Origin: JAIQGF01 sp051006995
GTDB lineage: Bacteria; Acidobacteriota; Terriglobia; Terriglobales; Acidobacteriaceae
Length of the DNA: 64,000 bases
Assembly (NCBI GenBank): GCA_051006995.1
Contig: JBPCSQ010000001.1
Location: 1-64,000, forward strand
Reading direction: 5' to 3'
The notes beneath the pieces were generated by a model that was not told the origin of the DNA, made no database searches, and saw only the letters and a program-made list of their open reading frames with translations. The translations under genes were made by a program, and so were the position numbers. Shown in pieces: positions 1 through 9,850 of this stretch (positions are counted from its first letter, which is position 1; every line of letters begins with the position of its first letter).

Positions 1-1714
<1,714 letters not shown>

Positions 1715-1732
1715 TAAAATTTACCCGGTGCA

Positions 1733-1768
1733 GAGAAGCTCTTAGCTGTTAGCTCTTAGCCCTTAGCT
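1733..1768. repeat. Word repeat in the 23S-5S spacer
   Basis: The rRNA spacer contains four consecutive copies of a degenerate word of the form CTNTTAGCT (CTCTTAGCTGTTAGCTCTTA and onward). The same word recurs about 47 kb away in the quasi-palindrome at 48688-48781. No second, inverted arm is evident here. It belongs to the family of reiterated short-word spacers seen across the window; function unknown. Confidence 0.6.
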
Positions 1769-1878
1769 CAAACCAGGGCGGACTTCGGCTGATAACTGGA
1801 GCTTCCGCGCCGTACCGTCTTGTACGACAACCAATCTATTCAGTTGTGAGGCATCGTCCTCTGGATCTTTGACAAGTT

Positions 1879-1993
<115 letters not shown>

Positions 1994-2000
1994 ATTAAAT

Positions 2001-2033
2001 AAAGGCCACATGTGAACAACATGTGGCCTTTTC
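2001..2033 (+). terminator. Terminator of the rRNA operon
   Basis: An almost perfect 12-bp stem (AAGGCCACATGT / ACATGTGGCCTT) with a 5-base loop begins eight bases after the 5S gene. It ends in a short T run (CTTTTCC). Position and shape fit an intrinsic terminator of the rrn transcript. Confidence 0.85.
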
Positions 2034-2057
2034 CGTTTGCGGTAAAAGGAATTGGAC

Positions 2058-2966
2058 ATGGCCGAGTCAATTCACAGCCCGAATGCATTCCGGCCCACGG
2101 CAGGCCGGAGTGGCGGCTTCCGCGCCTCGCGACGCGAATTTCTGAAAAACTCCGCCGCCGCGATGTTCGCGGCACCCCTGTTGCGTTACGGGGCAGGGCA
2201 CAACGCCCACACAAAGGAGAGCGACATGGACCTGGAGCTCAACGGCTATCGCTTGCATTACGAAATCTACGGCGAGTCGGGCGAACCGCTACTCTGGCTG
2301 CACGGCTGGAGCGGAAGCGGCCAGGATTGGAAGTACATCTTCAAGGATGTGCCCGGCGGATTTCGCCTCATCGGCCCGGATATGCGGGGTAACGGCTCCT
2401 CCACCGGCTTCGAAGGCATGCACAGCTTTCGCCAGTCGGCCCGTGACATGTTTGCCCTGCTGGACCATCTCGGGATTGAGCGCACCAAAGCGATCGGGTT
2501 AAGCGGGGGCGGTGTCGCTCTGCTGCACATGGCCACGCAACAACCGGACCGAATCGACGCCATGGTGGTGGTCAGTGCGCCTCCTTATTTTCCCCAGCAG
2601 GCGCGCTCTCTCCAACGGAGTTTCTCGTTTGCATCGCTGCCGCCGGAACAGCAGGCCATGATGCGGCAGCGCAGCCAAGGTGGCGAGAAACAGATCGAAT
2701 GGTTGGTGAAACAGAGCCATCTGATGGCGGAGACATATGACGATGTGAACTTCACCCCGCCCCTGCTAGGGACAGTGCAGGCCAGGACGCTCCTCGTCTT
2801 CGGCGATTCCGACCCGCTCTATCCCGTGAAGCTGGCCTTCGACATGAAGGAATCGATACCGCGATCGAGTCTTTGGATTGTTCCGAAAGGCGGACACGGC
2901 CCAATTTTCGGACCCGACGCTCCCCGCTTCGCGGAGACCGCCATCAAATTCTTGCAGAGCGAGTGA
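2058..2966 (+). CDS. Tat-exported alpha/beta hydrolase
   Basis: A 302-residue alpha/beta-fold hydrolase. The N-terminus has a twin-arginine signal (SRREFLK, R25-R26) followed by an alanine-rich hydrophobic stretch, so the protein is probably exported folded. Fold landmarks follow: oxyanion HGWSG near residue 82, nucleophile elbow GLSGG with Ser149, acid Asp252 in GDSDP, and His280 in KGGHG. The triad is complete, so it should be an active hydrolase; the substrate cannot be told from sequence. The ATG at 2058 is chosen over a TTG six bases upstream because AAAGGA at 2045-2050 is well placed for it. It follows the rRNA terminator and converges with the toxin-antitoxin locus. Confidence 0.88.
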   Translation: MAESIHSPNAFRPTAGRSGGFRASRREFLKNSAAAMFAAPLLRYGAGHNAHTKESDMDLELNGYRLHYEIYGESGEPLLWLHGWSGSGQDWKYIFKDVPGGFRLIGPDMRGNGSSTGFEGMHSFRQSARDMFALLDHLGIERTKAIGLSGGGVALLHMATQQPDRIDAMVVVSAPPYFPQQARSLQRSFSFASLPPEQQAMMRQRSQGGEKQIEWLVKQSHLMAETYDDVNFTPPLLGTVQARTLLVFGDSDPLYPVKLAFDMKESIPRSSLWIVPKGGHGPIFGPDAPRFAETAIKFLQSE

Positions 2967-2987
2967 GCCGCGTGGCTAGTGTGAGTG

Positions 2988-3277
2988 TCACAATGCTTCA
3001 GGTCGTCGCGGTTTTCGCAGCACGGTGAAGAGCTCGTCATTCGTGAAAGTGATGTTGGCATCTCATCCGCTGCTCGCGCCGTGATCATCACTCGACCAAT
3101 CGTTTGCCGTTCCGGCACCTTCCGTCCACTCCGAGGGAACCGGCTCAGACTGCGAGTGATTTCAATGATCCTAGCGACCACAGCACTGGCATATGAGGGA
3201 GAGTCGGCGGCAATATACTCGGCAATCGCTTCCACGTCCGCAATCGCACGCCGCGACCAGACTACTTGCTCAGCCAT
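2988..3277 (-). pseudogene. ParE/RelE-type toxin, apparently frameshifted
   Basis: The first 55-60 residues match the ParE toxin family: an N-terminal strand, a helix with AIADVEAIAEYIAADSPSYA, then SLSRFPRSGRKVPE, the usual GR-x-VPE turn. After that the open frame loses family resemblance and runs on to 2819, antisense through the hydrolase gene. A second frame resumes a plausible toxin C-terminus (DELFTVLRKPRRPEAL) and stops at 2988. That gives a total span of 290 bases: the usual family length of about 96 codons, but not a multiple of three. I read this as a one-base-class indel between about 3060 and 3110 inactivating the toxin. A sequencing error is the alternative. The start overlaps the antitoxin gene by 16 bases, as usual for such pairs. 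Confidence 0.65.
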
Positions 3278-3468
3278 CGGCTCAAGCGGGCTTCCGCATC
3301 GTCTTGCGACATCGTGCCCTTGGTGCGTGCGTCATCGAGACCGTGACGGACCTTCTCCAGCACGTAGAGATGGTACTGAATGTCCTCCAGCGAACAATCC
3401 GCTGGCAGTTTATTGAGGAGCAATTCGACGTCCTGTTTAGCCGTCCCCATACGGTCGTAGGATACCAT
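3262..3468 (-). CDS. Antitoxin partner of ParE-type toxin
   Basis: A 68-residue acidic protein with the sequence LPADCSLEDIQYHLYVLEKV, characteristic of a common small antitoxin family encoded directly upstream of ParE/RelE toxins. It ends DDAEARLSRWLSK, where the C-terminal helix typically contacts the toxin. The reading frame is intact, unlike the toxin downstream, which its 3' end overlaps by 16 bases. An alternative start at 3450 (MGTAKQ) matches the family N-terminus slightly better. Family assignment is from memory of the motif; a role in autoregulation is inferred. Confidence 0.75.
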   Translation of the reverse strand: MVSYDRMGTAKQDVELLLNKLPADCSLEDIQYHLYVLEKVRHGLDDARTKGTMSQDDAEARLSRWLSK

Positions 3469-3521
3469 TCCAAAGTTTGGCCCATATGCGCTAATCTTCC
3501 GCTGCTCAGCTGGAGGTCCCC

Positions 3522-3989
3522 ATGCGCAAGGAATTCAAGGTCAAGCTCTTCGGTGTCAGCAGCGGCGGCGAAGTCGCCGGCATGAACATTCCCTTTGACG
3601 TGAAGGAAGTCTGGGGCAAGGCCCGCGTTCCGGTCGCCGGCACGATCAATGGCTTCAAGTTCCGCAGCACCGTGTGCCGCATGAAGGGCGAGTACTTCAT
3701 GTGCGTCAATCGCGAGATGCGCGAGGGTGGCCAGTGCGGCGTGGGCGACACGGTGAAAGTCGTCATGGAACCCGACACGGCGCCACGCACGGTCGAGCCG
3801 CCGCCCGATCTGAAGAAGGCGCTGAAGGGAAATAAGGCCGCGCAAGCCGCCTGGGACCGCTACGCGTACACGCATCGGAAGGAGTTCGCGCGCTGGATCA
3901 CGGAAGCGAAGAAGCCGGAAACGCGGCAGCGGCGGCTGAAGAAATCGATCGCCATGCTCGCCGCGGGTAGGAATCTGAGCGAGAGATGA
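3522..3989 (+). CDS. DUF1905 / YdeI-OmdA-like protein
   Basis: A 155-residue two-part protein. Residues 1-90 form a small beta-barrel of the DUF1905 type (MNIPFDVKEVWGK, VAGTINGFKFRSTV, GVGDTVKVVMEPD). Residues 95-150 form the helical YdeI/OmpD-associated module (LKKALKGNKAAQAAWD, HRKEFARWITEAKKPETRQRR). The biochemical function of the family is not established. GGAGG lies just upstream of the ATG. A longer paralogue with the same order of modules lies at 31949-32626. Confidence 0.85.
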   Translation: MRKEFKVKLFGVSSGGEVAGMNIPFDVKEVWGKARVPVAGTINGFKFRSTVCRMKGEYFMCVNREMREGGQCGVGDTVKVVMEPDTAPRTVEPPPDLKKALKGNKAAQAAWDRYAYTHRKEFARWITEAKKPETRQRRLKKSIAMLAAGRNLSER

Positions 3990-4157
3990 AATGCTTTTTC
4001 TTAGCAGCAGCAACCATAACGTTCTTTCGCCCGCTACGCGGGCCTCGGCCTCCTTCGTCGCCCTACCCCGGGCTCACGCCCGGGGCTACAATCTTTCACG
4101 CGCTACGCGCGTTGACGCGGACTTCGCGCCGCATGGTCGAGTAAGCAGGGATCTCTG

Positions 4158-4514
4158 ATGGTTCGCCTACTGATTCATTGGCTGCTGAGCGCGCTGGCGT
4201 TGATGCTGGTGGCGCATCTGGTGCCCGGCTTTTACCTGCGCGGCTTCGGTGCGGCGCTGTGGGCGGCCGTCATCATCGGCCTGATCAACGCCACGCTGGG
4301 CGCGCTGCTGAAGTTGATCACGTTTCCGCTGACCATCCTGACGCTCGGCCTCTTCTGGTTCGTGATCAACGCGCTGATGTTGTGGCTGGCGACCTGGTTC
4401 GTGCCCGGATTCCGTATCAGTGGATTCTTTGCCGCGTTTGTCGGAGCTGTCGTGCTGGCGCTGGTGAATCTGTTTCTGCGAGCGATCCTGCCGAAGAAAA
4501 GTACTGAGTACTGA
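4158..4514 (+). CDS. Phage-holin-like small membrane protein (Phage_holin_4_2 type)
   Basis: A 118-residue, strongly hydrophobic protein with four predicted membrane segments. The pattern (LIHWLLSALALMLVAHLVPGF, then AALWAAVIIGLINATLGALL, LTILTLGLFWFVINALMLWL, and FAAFVGAVVLALVNLFLR) is that of the widespread Phage_holin_4_2/YvlD family. Despite the name these are chromosomal membrane proteins with no demonstrated lytic role. No phage genes are nearby. It stands alone between GC-rich spacers. Confidence 0.85.
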   Translation: MVRLLIHWLLSALALMLVAHLVPGFYLRGFGAALWAAVIIGLINATLGALLKLITFPLTILTLGLFWFVINALMLWLATWFVPGFRISGFFAAFVGAVVLALVNLFLRAILPKKSTEY

Positions 4515-4635
4515 GCCCGCAGCCCCGAGTGACCACCCTTAAGATCCGCTCAGAATTACAAATCAAAGGCACGGCTTGCGGCACGGCTGAAGCCGTGCCC
4601 TTACGAATTCTGGGCGATAGAACCCGGCCGAGGGC

Positions 4636-4674
4636 GGCCGGGCTACACGGCCGGGCTACACGGCCGGGCTACAC
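4636..4674. repeat. Three tandem copies of a 13-bp unit
   Basis: GGCCGGGCTACAC occurs three times head to tail with no mismatch. A related phrase (CCGGGCTCACGCCCGGGGCTAC) lies near 4070-4091 on the other side of the holin-like gene. The run sits in the gap between that gene and the convergent M2 peptidase gene. No function is apparent. Confidence 0.8.
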
Positions 4675-4701
4675 GCGAATTTCAATGAGGCTTTGCGCGG
4701 C

Positions 4702-6525
4702 CTACCAGCCGACTTTCACTCCGTTCTTTGCGTTCTGCTCATCGAGCCACTTCTGCAGTGGGGCAAAGTACTCAAGGATGGCGGTGGCGTCCATCTGGCG
4801 CTCCCCGGTGATCGCTTCCAGCGCCTCTGGCCACGGACGGCTGGCGCCCATCTCCAGCATCTTCTTCAGGCGCTCGCCCGCAACTTTATTGTTGTAAATC
4901 GAGCAGCGGTTCAGCGGGCCCTTATAGCCGATGGCGCGGCATAGCCCGCGATGGAACTGGAACTGGAGTACGTCGGCGAGGAAGTAGCGCGAGTAAGGCA
5001 CGTTGCCGGGCACGTGGTACTTGGCGCCAGGATCGAAGTCCTGCTCGGTGCGCGCCAGCGGCGGCGCGACGCCCTGGTATTTCAGGCGCAGCTCCCACCA
5101 GGCCTTGTTGTAATCGGCGGGAGCAATTTTTCCGGAGAACACCCCCCAGCGCCATTGGTCAATCAGCAAGCCGAACGGAAGGAACGCGATCTTCTCGAGC
5201 GCCTTGTGCATCAGCAGGCCAAGGTCCTCGGAGGGCGGCGGCACCTGCTGGATGAGGTTGATCTCCTTCAGGTATTCCGGCGTGATGGAGAGCGCGATGG
5301 TATCGCCAACCGCTTCGTGGAAGCCGTCATTGGCGCTACCGAGGAAAAGCGTCGGCTGGTGCTTGTAGGCGAGCTGGTAGAAGTTGTGACCCAGCTCGTG
5401 ATGAATGGTGCGGAAGTCCTCGTCGCGAATCTGAATGCACATCTTCAGCCGGACATCGTCCTTGTTGTCCACGTCCCAGGCGCTGGCGTGGCAGACGACC
5501 TCGCGATCGCGGGGGCGGATGAGCATCGAGCGCTCCCAGAAAGTCTTGGGCAGCGGAGCAAAGCCCAGTGAGGTAAAGAAGTGCTCGCCCGTCTGCACCA
5601 TCTTGACCGCGTCGAACTTCTTTTCCTGAAGAATGGGTGTGAGATCGATGCCACTGCCCTTGCCCGGCACATTCAGCAGGTCGTAGACATTGGTCCAGTC
5701 CTGCGCCCAGATATTGCCCAGCAGGTGCGCGGGAATGGGACCGTTGGGCGGGACCACCTGCGGGCCGTACTTCTTCACCAGTTGCGAGCGGACGTAGGCG
5801 TGCAGCGAGAGATAAAGCGGCCGCAGCTGGTTCCAGAGCCGGTCAAGCTCGGCGCTGAAGGCGTCCGGCGGCATGTCGTAATTGGAGCGCCAGAGCACGC
5901 CGGTATCGGCGAAGCCCATCTCCTTCGCGCCTTTGTTGGACAGCTCCGCCATACGCGTGTACCTGGGGCGCAACGCGGGCGCGAACGAGCGCCAGCCGAT
6001 CCACAGGTCGCGCAGCACGGCCTCATCTTTCGTGGTGGCGAAGGCCTGCTCCATTTCGCTCTGGCCGAGGCATTTGCCGGCGAACGGGCCGGACTTGGGG
6101 CAGTACTTGCCCTTGCCGTAAGCGCCGTCGAGCCAGGAGCTGATATCGGCGAGTTCCTTGCGCTCGGCGGGATTGTCGGGCGCCGGCGCCGACAGCGACA
6201 GCCGCAGCAGCATGAATTTCCGTTGCAGGACGGGCGAGAGCTGCGCGTTTTCGTAGCGCTTGGCTTCCTTGACCAGCTCGGTGGTCAAGGCGAGCACTTC
6301 CTCGCTGGCGGCGGCGTTGAGCGCCTCGGTATCGTCGGTGATGTAGGTTTCCTGCACCCAACTGGCCCGGCCGCTCTTGGTAGCGACGTCGAGCAGCCGC
6401 GATTCGGCGTCGCGCATGAAGGACTCGGCGTCCGGCGGCGCTGCGGCCTTAGACGTCTGGGCAGTCTGGCTGAAAGCAAGCAACGAGCTAATCAGGATGG
6501 CGACGAGCAGGGCACGCTGGATCAT
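4702..6525 (-). CDS. Secreted M2-family (angiotensin-converting-enzyme-like) metallopeptidase
   Basis: 607 residues with an N-terminal signal peptide (about 1-22, cleavage after an Ala/Gln-rich segment) and then an all-helical M2 peptidase domain filling the rest. The zinc site is clear: HELGH at 376-380 and the downstream ligand Glu404 in GFHEA. ACE-typical phrases are present (GFHEAVGD, KYHVPGNVPYSRYFLADVLQFQFH). The family removes C-terminal dipeptides from peptides; bacterial members are periplasmic or secreted and their natural substrates are unknown. It stands alone, with its 3' end facing the holin-like gene. Confidence 0.93.
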   Translation of the reverse strand: MIQRALLVAILISSLLAFSQTAQTSKAAAPPDAESFMRDAESRLLDVATKSGRASWVQETYITDDTEALNAAASEEVLALTTELVKEAKRYENAQLSPVLQRKFMLLRLSLSAPAPDNPAERKELADISSWLDGAYGKGKYCPKSGPFAGKCLGQSEMEQAFATTKDEAVLRDLWIGWRSFAPALRPRYTRMAELSNKGAKEMGFADTGVLWRSNYDMPPDAFSAELDRLWNQLRPLYLSLHAYVRSQLVKKYGPQVVPPNGPIPAHLLGNIWAQDWTNVYDLLNVPGKGSGIDLTPILQEKKFDAVKMVQTGEHFFTSLGFAPLPKTFWERSMLIRPRDREVVCHASAWDVDNKDDVRLKMCIQIRDEDFRTIHHELGHNFYQLAYKHQPTLFLGSANDGFHEAVGDTIALSITPEYLKEINLIQQVPPPSEDLGLLMHKALEKIAFLPFGLLIDQWRWGVFSGKIAPADYNKAWWELRLKYQGVAPPLARTEQDFDPGAKYHVPGNVPYSRYFLADVLQFQFHRGLCRAIGYKGPLNRCSIYNNKVAGERLKKMLEMGASRPWPEALEAITGERQMDATAILEYFAPLQKWLDEQNAKNGVKVGW

Positions 6526-6668
6526 TGGATCCTCCCGGCGGAAGATTCTAAATGACGAAGGTCCAAATGATGGTGAGAGACAACATGGGCTGCGGTTGGA
6601 GTGGGGCAGACGGTCCTCGGCCTCGCAACCGGCATGGGGGACGAACGGGAGGGGAACAGCAGACTTAC

Positions 6669-6938
6669 TTAGTGATCCAGGGCCCGGCGTACGTCGGTTT
6701 TCGTAATCCCGGCCCGCTCCCAGAAAAACCAGCAGCCGTCGGAGCCGGCCAGTTTCCCCAGGATTATGTAACAGTTAGCCGGAGGCTCGTTGATGCCGCG
6801 CTCCCAGCGGGAGACGGCCATGGCGGAGACATCCAGCTTGCGCGCGAAGTCAGTCTGGCTCAATTGAAGCTTGTCCCTTAATTTTTCGATCCGAACCGCC
6901 CATTCCGGTCTAGCGAGTTTGGCCGCGGTTGCTCGCAT
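6669..6938 (-). CDS. Small XRE-type HTH regulator
   Basis: About 90 residues with a Cro/CI-type helix-turn-helix: IEKLRDKLQLSQTDFARKL, then VSAMAVSRWERGINEPP. The C-terminal 30 residues (LGKLAGSDGCWFFWERAGI) resemble the short tails of phage-type repressors. The start at 6938 (MRATAAK) is chosen because a GTG 48 bases upstream would put the coding region over the divergent promoter. It is transcribed away from a second small HTH gene, the two starts being about 70 bases apart, which suggests a mutual or autoregulatory switch. Its targets are unknown. Confidence 0.75.
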   Translation of the reverse strand: MRATAAKLARPEWAVRIEKLRDKLQLSQTDFARKLDVSAMAVSRWERGINEPPANCYIILGKLAGSDGCWFFWERAGITKTDVRRALDH

Positions 6939-6943
6939 TCTAC

Positions 6944-6973
6944 TTGACACAACCTTAACGCCAGAGTTATAAG
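6944..6973 (+). promoter_or_regulatory. Sigma-70-type promoter of the small HTH gene
   Basis: TTGACA at 6944-6949 and TATAAG at 6968-6973 are separated by 18 bases, close to the vegetative consensus. Transcription would begin near 6980, leading into the gene starting at 7008. The site overlaps the 5' side of the divergent HTH gene, so either regulator could control it. Confidence 0.65.
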
Positions 6974-7007
6974 TGCTCCAATCCACCCCGACTTGCGTCA
7001 GGAGAGA

Positions 7008-7211
7008 ATGGAGTCACCGTTGGTGACAGCCAATCATAGCAAAAACTCGGGTTTGAAGCGATATCGCCTGTATCGCGGGCTGTTCGCGCGGGTGGCGCGC
7101 CAGCTCGGGGTTGATCGCTCCTACGTCAGCCGGGTCGCGCGGGGAGAACGGCGTTCCCAGCGCATTGAAGCCGCGCTGCGCGCCGAACTGCGCCGCATCG
7201 AGCAGGGCTGA
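7008..7211 (+). CDS. Very small HTH DNA-binding protein
   Basis: 67 residues, basic, dominated by one helix-turn-helix: YRGLFARVARQLGVDRSYVS followed by RVARGERRSQRI, the recognition-helix pattern of XRE/Cro proteins. There is no dimerisation or effector domain, so it is Cro-sized. ATG at 7008 is preceded by AGGAGAGA; an upstream TTG at 6993 is in frame but less likely. It is driven by the promoter at 6944-6973 and divergent from the XRE gene. Confidence 0.72.
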   Translation: MESPLVTANHSKNSGLKRYRLYRGLFARVARQLGVDRSYVSRVARGERRSQRIEAALRAELRRIEQG

Positions 7212-7361
7212 CAGAACCCAAGTCCTCTCAACGCCCCATCATTATGCCCCGGTTTGCCACTTTCCAGAGCGCCTTTATTTCCTTTATTGTCACCACTTGG
7301 GACAAATTCAGGAGCTGCTGCTGCCGGGCCGTTTGTTCTCTAGAGCTTCTGCGCTTCCCGA

Positions 7362-8591
7362 TTAGGGCAGCGGCTGCAGCGTGGCGTTCACCAGGAACGG
7401 ATCGTCGAATTCGGTGCGCTCACCGGCCTTTTTTCCCTGAACCGGCAAAAGCCGCGCCGAGAGCGGTTTGTGCCACTTCACCGCCAGCGAGGCCACGTCG
7501 GCCAGCATGCGTTCCAACTGCGCGACAGTAATGTCGCCCGGCAGCGGTACCGTGTCCAAGCCGGTACCGCACACGGCGGAGTAGGCCAGCAGGGCGTCAA
7601 TCGAGATTCTGCCTTCGCTCCAGCGCTGTGCCAGGGTGCCGTCCTCCAGGATCGGCAGCATCAGCCCGGAATAGCCCGCCTTTTTGACTGGGAGGCTGCG
7701 CAGCGCGGCCGTGATGACCGCGACCGCGGTCATGGTGCCGCTGGACCCGAAGGGCGCGTGTGTCAGGTTTTCTATCGCCGCGCCGATCGAAACGGATTTC
7801 AGCGGCGCGGGCGAGAGGTCGATGCCAACGTAGCTCCAGCCTGTCAGCTTTTCAATACTGCGTGCCTGCTGTTCGACATCGGACGTAGACCTGCCGAGCC
7901 GCGCTGTAAGCTCCTGCGTGCCCGCCGCCATTGTGGGTGAGGCGGCGAAGGCTTCCGCGACCACGTTTGCCGACTCCAGCCCGATGGCGAACAGGTGTCC
8001 GGCGCCGGTGTGGTAGGAGCCGGGATAAAAGGGCGCCAGGGGTGGCAGCATCGCCGTGGCCGCGAAGTTGAAGTTCGCCTGGCTGTGCGCGCTGTGTTCT
8101 TGGAGATACTTGATTACTGCCGCCGCCGAGTGGATTGCCTTCCAGTGAATGCCATCCTCCCCCGCAATGATGACGCTGCCCTCCAGGATCCTGGTGGAAG
8201 CCAGCGCCTCGGCCAGCAGTTGTGCCATGGCGGGATCGTCGGAATCGGCGAGCATGGCGGGCCCGATTGAGGTATCGAAATTTTCCTTCTGGGCCAGCGT
8301 ATCGTACGACTGCAATAGCGAGAGCGCCTCGTCATGCTTCAGGCCGCGGATGATTTCCGGAAACGGCTGCGTCGTGATGCGGATTGTTTGCACCTCGTAT
8401 CCCGCCTGTTCGTAAGCTGTTTTAGCGCGGCGAAGGAATACGAGCGTGTCGCGCACCTGCGCTTCGTAATTCGCGCGGTCGAGGCGCACAAACGCGGTGA
8501 TCGCGCGCACCTTGGGTTTCGCCTGCGCCGCGGCCATGGCCGGCAGCACGCATGCAATCATGAAGAGCGCGCAAATCATTCTCTTGAACAT
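7362..8591 (-). CDS. Exported DUF711 family protein
   Basis: 409 residues with an N-terminal signal peptide (hydrophobic MICALFMIACVLPAMAAAQA). The body resembles the DUF711/UPF0210 family: VRAITAFVRLDR at the start, then GIDLSPAPLKSVSIGAAIEN and YSGLMLPILEDGTLAQRW, which correspond to the conserved core (ligand-binding loops of a glycyl-radical-like barrel without the radical machinery). Family function is unknown. Having a signal peptide is unusual compared with the classical cytoplasmic UPF0210 proteins. The thiE gene lies immediately upstream (12-base gap), so the two may be co-transcribed. Confidence 0.8.
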   Translation of the reverse strand: MFKRMICALFMIACVLPAMAAAQAKPKVRAITAFVRLDRANYEAQVRDTLVFLRRAKTAYEQAGYEVQTIRITTQPFPEIIRGLKHDEALSLLQSYDTLAQKENFDTSIGPAMLADSDDPAMAQLLAEALASTRILEGSVIIAGEDGIHWKAIHSAAAVIKYLQEHSAHSQANFNFAATAMLPPLAPFYPGSYHTGAGHLFAIGLESANVVAEAFAASPTMAAGTQELTARLGRSTSDVEQQARSIEKLTGWSYVGIDLSPAPLKSVSIGAAIENLTHAPFGSSGTMTAVAVITAALRSLPVKKAGYSGLMLPILEDGTLAQRWSEGRISIDALLAYSAVCGTGLDTVPLPGDITVAQLERMLADVASLAVKWHKPLSARLLPVQGKKAGERTEFDDPFLVNATLQPLP

Positions 8592-8603
8592 GGGTTCTCC
8601 AAG

Positions 8604-9290
8604 CTAACTGGATTGAGACCGCAAGCGGGAAACGATTTCGTGAATGTCGTTTTCCTGAAACAGCCGAATGCCCGCGACGCCGGCCGCACCGGCCTCGAGG
8701 CATGCATGAGCCTTAGGCAACGTTACTCCGCCGAGAGCCAGCACGGGCATGCCTGGCGGACGCGAAGGCTCGGGCGTGGACACTGCTTTGGCGCCGCGGC
8801 AGGCGGCGCGCAACGCCTCCAATCCAACGCCGGGCTGCGCTCCTTTGCCGAACACAGGTCCAAACACTGCCAAATCGGCGCCATGCGATTCCGCTAGCCG
8901 CACCTGCTCGGCAGTGTGGCACGAGACGGCGATCAATGGATGCGGCACTCCCGCCTTATCGAAGATGGCGCGCGCGTCGCCGGCAGAGATGTCGTCGCCA
9001 CGCAGGTGCACGCCGTCGGCGCCGCAGGCGAGGGCAACGTCAATGCGGGAGTTGATTAACAACCGAGTACTCAGGCCCGAGCCACGAACCGCGGGTGCCG
9101 CCTCGCGTACAGCACGCACCGCTTGGTTGGCAAGGATCTCCAGTGGTGCGGCGGGCAGGTCTTTTTCGCGCAGTTGAATGAAGTCTACGCCGGCGCGTGC
9201 AGCCTCCGCGATCTTTGCCAACAGGGCCAAACGCCGTTGCGCCTCTGATCCGGTGAACTGCCGGCGGTCGGTAATGTAGTAGAGAAGCAT
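8604..9290 (-). CDS. thiE: Thiamine-phosphate synthase
   Basis: 228 residues. The enzyme joins the pyrimidine and thiazole phosphates to make thiamine phosphate in the cytoplasm. Motifs run in order: YYITDRR at the N-terminus, DFIQLREKDLP, LLINSRIDVALACGADGVHL, AVSCHTAEQV, GADLAVFGPVFGKG, PVLALGGVT and the GAAGVAGIRLF phosphate-binding end. The start at 9290 is set by MLLYYITDRR; the open frame upstream is word-repeat spacer. Two loops look longer than in the usual family: residues 65-75, encoded by a reiterated CGAG/GAGCC word run, and about 166-180. No other thiamine genes and no obvious TPP riboswitch are nearby. Confidence 0.92.
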   Translation of the reverse strand: MLLYYITDRRQFTGSEAQRRLALLAKIAEAARAGVDFIQLREKDLPAAPLEILANQAVRAVREAAPAVRGSGLSTRLLINSRIDVALACGADGVHLRGDDISAGDARAIFDKAGVPHPLIAVSCHTAEQVRLAESHGADLAVFGPVFGKGAQPGVGLEALRAACRGAKAVSTPEPSRPPGMPVLALGGVTLPKAHACLEAGAAGVAGIRLFQENDIHEIVSRLRSQSS

Positions 9291-9390
9291 TGCGAGTGCC
9301 GGGTACCGAGCAACGAGCGATAGAACAATCCTTTTTGGTGCGGTGTTCCGCTCGGCCCTCGGTACACGGTACCCGGTACTCGTGTCCCCC
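9291..9390. repeat. Quasi-palindrome of reiterated words between thiE and the 9426 gene
   Basis: The left arm near 9293-9319 (GAGTGCCGGGTACCGAGCAA) is matched in reverse complement by the right arm at about 9349-9384 (reads CGAGTACCGGGTACCGTGTA on the other strand). Each arm repeats a GGTACCGNG-like word two or three times, around a spacer of about 30 bases. It lies in the gap between divergent genes, so it cannot be a transcription terminator for either. Confidence 0.7.
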
Positions 9391-9425
9391 GCAATCCCGC
9401 CTTGCGCCCGCAGCATCCCACCAGA

Positions 9426-9848
9426 GTGACCCTAGGCGCTCAAGTCGTGTGGCTGTTCGTGATGGCGCTGGCCGTGGCAGCAGTCTCCTGGACCGTCACC
9501 CAGGAGGAGGTATTCCGCGAACTACGCGATTACGCTCTGCAGAGGAGCGAAGACGCGCCGCAGCTCTGGAAACGCAAGTTCTTCTACCTGCTGACTTGCC
9601 ACTACTGTTTCAGCCACTACATCACGGCAATCTTCCTGGCGCTGACCCGCTTCAAGCTGCTCTACCAGGACTGGCGCGGCTACATCATCGGTGGCTTTGC
9701 CCTAGTGTGGATTTCAAATCTGTACATGAGTATTTACGCCCTGCTGCGCCAGGATCTGAAGAAGGAGCGCTACGTCGCCAAAGCAGTGGAGCGCAAGGTG
9801 AAGGAAGAGATCGAGCCAAAGGTGGATATCGAGAAGCCGGCGGCGTGA
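9426..9848 (+). CDS. Small inner-membrane protein with a CHYC motif
   Basis: About 140 residues. A first membrane helix (VVWLFVMALAVAAVSWTV) is followed by a polar loop, then FFYLLTCHYCFSHYITAIFL with two cysteines in a CxxC arrangement at the membrane edge, a third helix (YIIGGFALVWISNLYMSIYA) and a charged, lysine/glutamate-rich cytoplasmic tail. The layout resembles DUF1360-type small membrane proteins, but I cannot assign it firmly. GTG at 9426 is favoured over TTG at 9402, because the upstream codons belong to the spacer. Confidence 0.6.
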   Translation: MTLGAQVVWLFVMALAVAAVSWTVTQEEVFRELRDYALQRSEDAPQLWKRKFFYLLTCHYCFSHYITAIFLALTRFKLLYQDWRGYIIGGFALVWISNLYMSIYALLRQDLKKERYVAKAVERKVKEEIEPKVDIEKPAA

Positions 9849-9850
9849 GA

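Noticed and set aside
2819..2987. C-terminal 55 codons of the 152-codon toxin frame
   Set aside because: They run antisense through the hydrolase gene and lose ParE similarity; I treat them as readthrough after a frameshift.
4158..4514. Prophage remnant suggested by the holin-like protein
   Set aside because: The family is a common chromosomal membrane protein and no other phage gene is present.
4636..4674. Possible CRISPR array
   Set aside because: The 13-bp units are directly adjacent with no spacers and only three copies; no cas genes nearby.
9291..9425. TPP riboswitch before thiE
   Set aside because: No THI-box elements (such as CUGAGA or the conserved ACCUGA) were visible; the region is a word-repeat palindrome.
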